Origin: Acanthaster planci
Taxonomy: Eukaryota; Echinodermata; Asteroidea; Valvatida; Acanthasteridae
Assembly: GCF_001949145.1 (NCBI RefSeq)
Contig: NW_019091359.1
Coordinates: 53,526-78,440, forward strand
DNA length: 24,915 bases
Reading direction: 5' to 3'
In this document: positions 18,927-24,915 of the stretch, in pieces
How positions within the stretch are numbered: position 1 is the stretch's first letter
Layout of the letters: every line of letters begins with the position of its first letter
Notes under the pieces: generated by a model
Database searches by the model: none
The model's input: the letters and a program-made list of their open reading frames with translations, nothing else
Told to the model about the DNA's origin: nothing
Program-made: the position numbers and the translations under genes

Positions 18927-19866
18927 ATGGACCAATAAGGAAACAGTGCCCATGGCTTGTGTACTGCTAGAACGTAGCCAATAAGAGTACCCATGCTCAC
19001 CTGCTCCACACCCACAGTGGCCTTTACGATCCAGAATTACAAGCACATAAACAGCGGGATGACCACAGGGTTTTACGAGCGCTGTGACAGCATGTTGTTT
19101 CGTGATTTACCACTGCACTGACCTTCAAGGCGGTGGCTGGGTTTGTCAAGCACCTGAATATTAAAACATAAAGTCAGCAATAGTAAGGAAAAAGAAAGAA
19201 CAGTGCAGTGGGGAAAATTTGCAAACTGCCTGGTGGAAGCCGCAGCAAAACGAAATAGAGTAGTGCACACTTATTAAATTAGCTCTAAGGCAAGGATATT
19301 GAATAATCGGCTCCCCAAAAATGTATGCCTGCATGCGCTTCCATTTTTAGAACCGGACAGTGTATTGTGTGAAGAAACTGAACCATTGCAAACTAGTTAT
19401 TCTCTGTTTATTCCACTGGGCAACTCAATATGAGAATCCAGAAAGACTGATAAAAATCATGTTGATTCAATACTTCGTTCTTTATTCGGAACATTTTCAG
19501 GAACATCTTTAGATGGCTTTCATTAGTCTTTTGTTTTTCATTCTGTTGAGATATCTGAATGTTATCAGTTGATCACCTACTGGTTTCCACTAGGCACGTA
19601 CTGGGCTAATTATACACATGTCCATGTATTGTACAAACTGTGCGATCACAGTAAAAATTGGCCCGAAGACGGTGCTGAAATAATGAAGTCAATGTGAACC
19701 GCTTTACCAAAATGTCCCCGGTGTTTTTCATGTGTATGAGCTGATTTTAACATTAATATCAGGAGCCCCCATTTACTTATGTCTTGTGGTTAGTTTTATT
19801 ACCCTTCATGGGCCAACTGTGCCTTTCCCGCAACCAGTGGTAAGCAGGGTTCAAGGAGGACTAGAA

Positions 19867-19988
19867 CAAGGGCAGATCCAGCCTCATTAACATACAGAAA
19901 TACACAGGGGTGAGGGTTCCATGGCCCCGTTTGGTCCCAGCCTGTCCATTGTATTCTTGTATTTTAATGGGGCTTGATCCGCCCGTCG
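19867..19988. repeat. Small hAT-like MITE, ~120 bp
   Basis: The left end CAAGGGCAGATCCAGCCTC and the right end GGGGCTTGATCCGCCCG are inverted copies. The similarity runs inward through TTAACATACAGAAATAC versus its partner near 19949-19966. The ends resemble the CAGGGGCGGATCCAG type of hAT terminal repeat. No coding part is present, and I do not see a clear 8-bp target duplication. Confidence 0.6.
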
Positions 19989-20049
19989 AGAAGGCACACT
20001 TGGCTGTTTCCTTGACAGAGAATGGACCTATGGACTGATCTTTATGATG

Positions 20050-20534
20050 ATGTTGGAGGGAAAAGTGGGGTGCGAGAAGGGAAAAGGGGGTGCAGGATCG
20101 AATTTGGAGTATTCAGTATTGTCAAGTCAAAAGCGAGGTTCAAGAATGGAAAAGAGCAGGATCGAATTTGCGTGTGGGGAGTATTCAGTTTTGTCTACTC
20201 AAAAGCGAGGTTCAAGAACGGAAAAGAGCAGGAGCGAATTTGCAGTGTGGGGAGTATTCAGTTTTGTCTAGTCAAAAGCGGGGTGCGAGAAGGGAAAAGA
20301 GGGATGCAAGAAGGGAAAAGTGGGGTGCGAGAATGGAAAAGTGGGTGTAGGAGAAGGGAAAATTCCGAGAAGGAGAAAGTGTGTGCTAGAAGGCAAAAGT
20401 GGAGTGTGAGAAGGGAAAAGTGGGATGCGGGGACGAATTTGCAGTGTCTTGAGTCTTGTTAAGTCAAAAGCGGGGTGCGAGAGGGTAAGGGAAGGGGTGC
20501 GGGCGTCAATTTGCAGCAAGTTGTGTCTTCACGT
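20050..20534 (+). repeat. Two-tier minisatellite
   Basis: A purine-rich ~21-base unit (GCGAGAAGGGAAAAGTGGGGT and variants) recurs about seven times, mainly at 20281-20430. A longer unit with CGAATTTG...GAGTATTCAGT...GTCAAAAGCG recurs at 20096, 20160 and 20232 (steps of 64 and 72), with partial copies at 20432 and near 20500. A 146-codon frame is open through it, because 21-base units keep frame and the strand is poor in stops. I do not take it as a gene. Confidence 0.85.
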
Positions 20535-21248
20535 TTGTCAAGAAAAAGAACAAAGGGATTGCATGCGGTACTATCTTTTAAGTGGGTGGTTGTTGCTCAG
20601 TCAGTCAGTCAATTTTTTTTTCTTTTTTTAGCTTTGTTGGATCGTCACCTTCATTGTTGCTACTCAATTTTACCCAAATACTGTACATACCCAAAATATC
20701 AATATCGAGAGTTTTCAGCAGCTAGAGCTTTTCTGTTGTAGTTTTCCTTTTCTTCCTCTGCCAATGCACGCCACTCCTCGCAAATGTTTTGATTTGCAGG
20801 TGTAAAATTCAATGTACTCGCTACAGCTTTTTGCAACATAAATAAGCAGAGTATTTTGATAACGGCGACTTTAAGCCGTGGTCTTGAGATTTTGTTTTAT
20901 TGGATTGACATGTTACAGGTTCATATTTATGAGACGGGAAACAGTGCTTTTCAAGCATCATCGTCAATGTCAAATGGATTTCTTAATGAACTAAAATTCA
21001 TGGCCAGATTTTTGGGATTTATCAATACAAATCTACATCCAGGTCAAGGAACCAGACTACATTCACTTATTTGTCGTTGACTAGATCTTCAGGGCGCTGC
21101 CGTTTTTTAACAAAAATTTCCCTCAAAACCAAAATTCCTGTTCTCTTTTCTTTCTAATATGAAAGAGGACATCACCAACAACTTGTTTTGATAAGTTATT
21201 TCGAAAAAGTAGAATTTGTTCCCTTATAATAGGAACAGGGTGCTGAAG

Positions 21249-21786
21249 GTAATGAACCCCTAGATAAGGTCACAAAGAACTTGTAAACATGAAAAATTAG
21301 TTCCTTCAACAAGGTAAACCAAGAATAAATTAGAACCAAATTTGTGGTCGTTTTGTACCCAAGTTTTATACCCTGGACGTCAGTCATAATGAAATGAGGA
21401 CAGCGCCCAACCTGGGCTAGGACTGTCCCAATTATAGTTGTTATAGGCCTACATGTAGTTGGGGCATAACAGTCTCAACACGGTCTTTACCTTTCTCTGT
21501 GGTTTCCAGGACCAGGCCCGTAGGCTGGAGGGGGTTCGGGGGTTCGAACCCCCCCGCTCTCTCGAGTTCCGCTCGTTGGATTTTTTTTCTAATAAAAAAT
21601 TTATTTTAATATGCTGTAATTTTGGGAATATAAGCCACAATTTATACATTGATTCTCACGAGGAAAATGCCTCTGTGGTTTATAATGAACTGCGGGCAGT
21701 TTATATGGCAACATTTAAAGAATGACATCAGTCCCTAAATGCCGGTTCGCGACAAACATGGAGCTTGTTGATGTTGTGTTCCAAAG
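21249..21786. repeat. 538-bp block present in unit 1 only
   Basis: Unit 2 reads GGTGCTGAAGCACATT straight across the site. Unit 1 has the block between AAG (21246-21248) and AAG (21784-21786), which would be a 3-bp target duplication if this is an insertion. It contains a 26-base match, inverted, to 17818-17847 and a palindrome GGGGGTTCGAACCCCC at 21538-21553. There are no terminal inverted repeats and no coding frame of note. Confidence 0.75.
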
Positions 21787-22158
21787 CACATTATGATAGG
21801 CCTTTGTATACAAATATGTTTTCACAGTGCCCAAAATTCCACTTTTGGTTTGACGAAACCCCCCCCCCGTCTCTGGTCAGGCAACGGGCCTTGGGACGAG
21901 GCCTATAGTTTTTCATTCCTGTAAACTATAAGTGTGGAATAATAAAAGCAAAATACATTGTACTTACTCCATCATGTCCGTATCACGTAGGTGTGCCAGC
22001 GTTCCTAAAAGCATGCTCAAAGACTAGTATCTTTAAAATAGGCCTACGTAGTGATAGATGATACAAAAAGTCGCGAACGTGTAGCCTACGTCACCGCACC
22101 CACGTGTTTTTGCAGTGTGTCTAGTCGGTCCGCCAACTGCGTCTGCTTGGAGCTTGCC

Positions 22159-22184
22159 CTGAAGAAGGTACCCAGTTACTGAAA
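22159..22184 (+). other. Hammerhead-like CTGAAGA...GAAA core in unit 1
   Basis: CTGAAGA (22159-22165), 15 bases, then GAAA (22181-22184) follows the order of a hammerhead ribozyme core, and GAGC upstream can pair with GCTC after GAAA. Stem II is weak and stem I has no room to form, so a working ribozyme is unlikely. The same motif is kept in unit 2 at 23437-23462. Confidence 0.3.
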
Positions 22185-22341
22185 GCTCGGCAATTACACA
22201 TTTCGGAGCACTGACTATATATTTCATTCTTATCAATATTCTGAAAAAGGGTTATTGTTGTTGTGAGATTCATGGCACCTTTGGCAGAAAATAGGTTTTC
22301 GATGCGGCGTGAGTTTTTGTGTAGTGACGTCATGCAAAGAA

Positions 22342-22342
22342 N
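22342..22342. other. Single-N assembly gap
   Basis: One N separates unit 1 from unit 2. Unit 2 begins directly after it at the base equivalent to 20535. Confidence 0.95.
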
Positions 22343-23619
22343 TTGTCAAGAAAAAGAACAAAGGGATTGCATGCGGTACTATCTTTTAAGTGGGTGGTTG
22401 TTGCTCAGTCAGTCAATTTTTTTTTTTTTTATAGCTTTGTTGGATCGTCACCTTCATTGTCGCTGCTCAATTCTACCCAAATACATACCCAAAATATCAA
22501 TCCCGAGAGTTTTCAGCAGCTAGAGCTTTTCTGTTGTAGTTTTCCTTTTCTTCCTCTGCCAATGCACGCCACTCCTCGCAAATGTTTTGATTTGCAAGTG
22601 TAAAATTCAACGTACTCGCAACAGCTTTTTGCAACATAAATAAGCAGAGTATTTTGATAATGGCGACTTTAAGCTGTGGTCTTGAGATTTTGTTTTATTG
22701 GATTGACATTTTACAGGTTTATATTTATGAGACGGGAAACAGTGCTTTTCAAGCATCATCGTCAACGTCAAATGGATTTCTTAATGAACTAAAATTCATG
22801 GCCAGATTTTTGGGATTCATCAATACAAATCTACATCCAGGTCAAGGAACCAGACTACATTCACTAATTTGTCGTTGACTAGATCTTCAGGGCGCTGCCA
22901 TTTTTTAACAAAAATTTCCCTCAAAACCAAAATTCCTGTTCTCTTTTCTTTCTAATATGAAAAAGGACATTACCAACAACTTGTTTTGATAAGTTATTTC
23001 GAAAAAGTAGAATTTGTTCCCTTATAATAGGAACAGGGTGCTGAAGCACATTGTGATCGGCCTTTGTATAAAAATATGTGTTCACAGTGCCCAAAGTTCC
23101 ACTTTTGGTTTGACGAACCCCCCACCCGTCTCTGGTCACAGCAACGGGCCTCAGGACAAGGCCTATAGATGAATTTCATTCCTGTAAACTATACATGTAA
23201 GAGTGGAATAATAAAAGCAAAATACATTGTACTTACTCCATCATGTCCGTATCACGTAGGTGTGCCAGCGTTCCTCAAAGCATGCTCAAAGACTAGTATC
23301 TTTAAAATAGGCCTACGTAGTGTCTTGACAGATGATACAAAAAGTCGCGAACGTGTAGCCTAAGTATGTCACCGCACCCACGTGTTTTTGCAGTGTGTCT
23401 AGTCGGTCCGCCAACTGCATCTGCTTGGAGCTTGCCCTGAAGAAGGTACCCAGTTACTGAAAGCTCGGCAATTACATATTTCGGAGCACTGACTATATAT
23501 TTCATTCTTATCAATATTCTGAAAATGGGTTATTGTTGCTGTGAGATTAATGGCACCTTTGGCAGAAAATGGGTTTTCGATGCGGCGTGAGTTTTTGTGT
23601 AGTGACGTCATGCAAAAAA
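22343..23619 (+). repeat. Duplicated unit 2
   Basis: This is a near-identical copy of unit 1 without the 538-bp block, differing by scattered substitutions and small indels. It starts with TTGTCAAGAAAAAGAAC after an N and ends with GTGACGTCATGCAAAAAA before another N, the same end point as unit 1. The preceding minisatellite is missing. The 74-codon frame at 22654-22878 is the counterpart of 20856-21080. A TGACGTCA palindrome lies at 23603-23610. Confidence 0.9.
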
Positions 23620-23620
23620 N
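23620..23620. other. Single-N assembly gap
   Basis: One N closes unit 2 at the same repeat position where unit 1 stops. Confidence 0.95.
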
Positions 23621-24915
23621 GCCGGCATGGCATTGCTAGGAAAATTGCGCCCTCTCTTGGTCTAATTCGAGGCTCACCGACCAGAATTTTTTTATTCACA
23701 CTGCACTGACTTTCCATTGGCAACTGACACTGGAAATATCGCTACATAGAATTTTTAAGAATGAAATTGTAATTTTATTTATAGAGTTGTCAAAGTGAGA
23801 AAATAAGTTCGCGTTCTACATCATAAACTTTGGTAGATGTGGCGTGTCTGGCTGATTTTTTTTTATCATTTGTTCCGTTAGACATTTCTTTATTGAGCCT
23901 ATTTGTTCAATTTCAAATGAATAAACAAATAGCTGACTCAAGTGATCAGTTGGCTGAGCTATGAGTGATTCCAGACATTAAGCTGTATGATTGATCAGTT
24001 AACTAAACGATTGATATCAGTCACTTAAGTGAGTTAGTTACCTGCACTGATTTCTGGATGTTTTGGTTGCTAATTGGTGGGTTGAGGTGAGGTTGGTTTG
24101 CATTGACAAATTTGAAGCTGTCAATGTGGTGCTAAATTTGGCCCACAACACCAAAAGTCGATTACAACTGGCAATTACACACAGAAATCTATAAAACCAC
24201 TGACGTATACCACTACTTATCCGCCATAAATCAATATTTTATTGTCAAATTCTACAAGTGCATGTTTTATTCCTGTAAAACACACGACAGTAACAACCAA
24301 ATAACATATATCTTGACCATTATATCTTATATTATCAATAGTTACTGTATGTACAAAGAATTTTTTTCACATTTATTCTAGTCCTCTCCAATCCATTCGT
24401 TGGCAAAAGATATGTGAAGCAACTTGCTGTTACTGAAAAGTGTCCTGCTCGAGGACACAGCGAGTCCGGGACATCAGCCAAGACTTGGCTGTCAGCTCAT
24501 ACCTGCACCTTTACATCGGAAAACCAAACTTGACTGCCAGGCCAAGGTTCATTATTTGGCTAACCTCACAATTTGTAATCCCTTGTCATGTACATGTATG
24601 CATTTTGAGATCTGGCCAGGGCATATCTTATAAAATGAAACGAAAATAAATACAATGTCCTCACTCAGCCTATGTTCTTTGCTTCTGTTCAGTTTCCATA
24701 TTTCACTAATATTTCTATTTTTCCACTATATAATCAACCCACAAGTAAATGTAAATAAATCTTTAACATAATCTGCATCCACCAATCGGTGATTCGGTGT
24801 CAATATTCGTCAAATTCAAGTCATTATTAAAACAGCACATTGCAGTGGTTTACCATCCTGCCATACAACCACATTAGTTGCACTGGGGTCACTACTGGAA
24901 GATTAAAAAAACAAA
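23621..24915. other. No gene recognised
   Basis: This AT-rich, non-coding sequence has only short frames, such as 69 codons near 24424-24649 in two overlapping frames, with no motif. A 12-base perfect palindrome, TCACTTAAGTGA, lies at 24021-24032. Confidence 0.5.

Larger units (their letters stand above)
17674..19866. other. Intergenic region without a recognised gene
   Basis: Only short, unsupported frames occur. It contains two palindromes (17797-17820 and 18899-18926) and two CCAATAAG words about 45 bases apart near 18930-18985. Upstream exons of the 15588-17673 remnant would be expected here, but I could not find them. Confidence 0.5.
20535..22341 (+). repeat. Duplicated unit 1
   Basis: From TTGTCAAGAAAAAGAAC to GTGACGTCATGCAAAGAA this 1.8-kb unit is nearly identical to 22343-23619, apart from one extra block at 21249-21786. 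It follows the minisatellite directly and ends at an N. A 74-codon frame (20856-21080) is shared with unit 2, but five of its seven base differences change the amino acid, so it is not under visible protein constraint. A CRE-like TGACGTCA lies at 22325-22332. Confidence 0.9.

Noticed and set aside
20022-20462. 146-codon frame across the minisatellite
   Set aside because: The frame is open because 21-base units keep phase and the strand is purine-rich; no start context or domain supports it.
21520-21560. GGTTCGAACCC resembling a tRNA B box
   Set aside because: No A box at a suitable distance and no cloverleaf can be drawn; it is part of a G/C palindrome.
20856-22878. 74-codon open frame conserved in both duplicated units
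   Set aside because: Of seven base differences between the copies five change the amino acid, as expected without selection; identity reflects the recent duplication.
1-24915. CRISPR arrays, rRNA or tRNA genes, bacterial operons
   Set aside because: None seen; the repeats are transposon copies, palindromes or a minisatellite, and gene structure is eukaryotic.

Overview
This looks like intergenic, transposon-rich DNA from a large animal genome, most likely a marine invertebrate. The grounds are several decayed Ty3/gypsy elements, GT-AG introns in a gene remnant, MITE-like foldbacks, a minisatellite, very low coding density, and near-identical neighbouring copies separated by single N characters, as seen in assemblies of highly heterozygous animals. 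I cannot name the species, and I found no intact protein-coding gene.

Left part (1-7203, minus strand): two copies of one Ty3/gypsy family lie head to tail. Copy A (1-2540) keeps only part of the reverse transcriptase (RT), the integrase (IN) and the pol tail. Copy B (2993-7203) reads gag, zinc knuckle, protease, RT, integrase. Both lack the RNase H segment at the same junction and both carry YxDG where an RT normally has YxDD. In copy B the gag/zinc-knuckle frame and the protease/RT frame overlap in a -1 relation. A correctly phased GTTAAAC heptamer and a small GC hairpin sit in that overlap, which makes it a good candidate for a programmed frameshift site. An A-rich tract and about 1.2 kb without a gene follow, up to 9169.

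Middle (9170-15285, plus strand): a complete but decayed gypsy element C has two 0.32-kb LTRs (about 9% different by hand count), a tRNA-Leu-type primer site, and gag, protease, RT, RNase H and integrase remnants in the usual order. A 140-bp tandem duplication lies before the 3' LTR.

15588-17673 (minus strand): four exon-like blocks with matching GT-AG borders and phases belong to an uncharacterised family that I recall as multi-copy in invertebrates. Exon 2 has an apparent 4-bp insertion. A 355-bp foldback sits in the last intron.

Right part (17674-24915): non-coding DNA with palindromes, a hAT-like MITE, a two-tier minisatellite (20050-20534), and two near-identical units (20535-22341 and 22343-23619). 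Each unit stops at the same base before a single N, and a 538-bp block separates unit 1 from unit 2 in content. The most useful leads are the frameshift site, the shared RNase H loss, the four-exon remnant, and the N-bounded duplications, which may be assembly artefacts.
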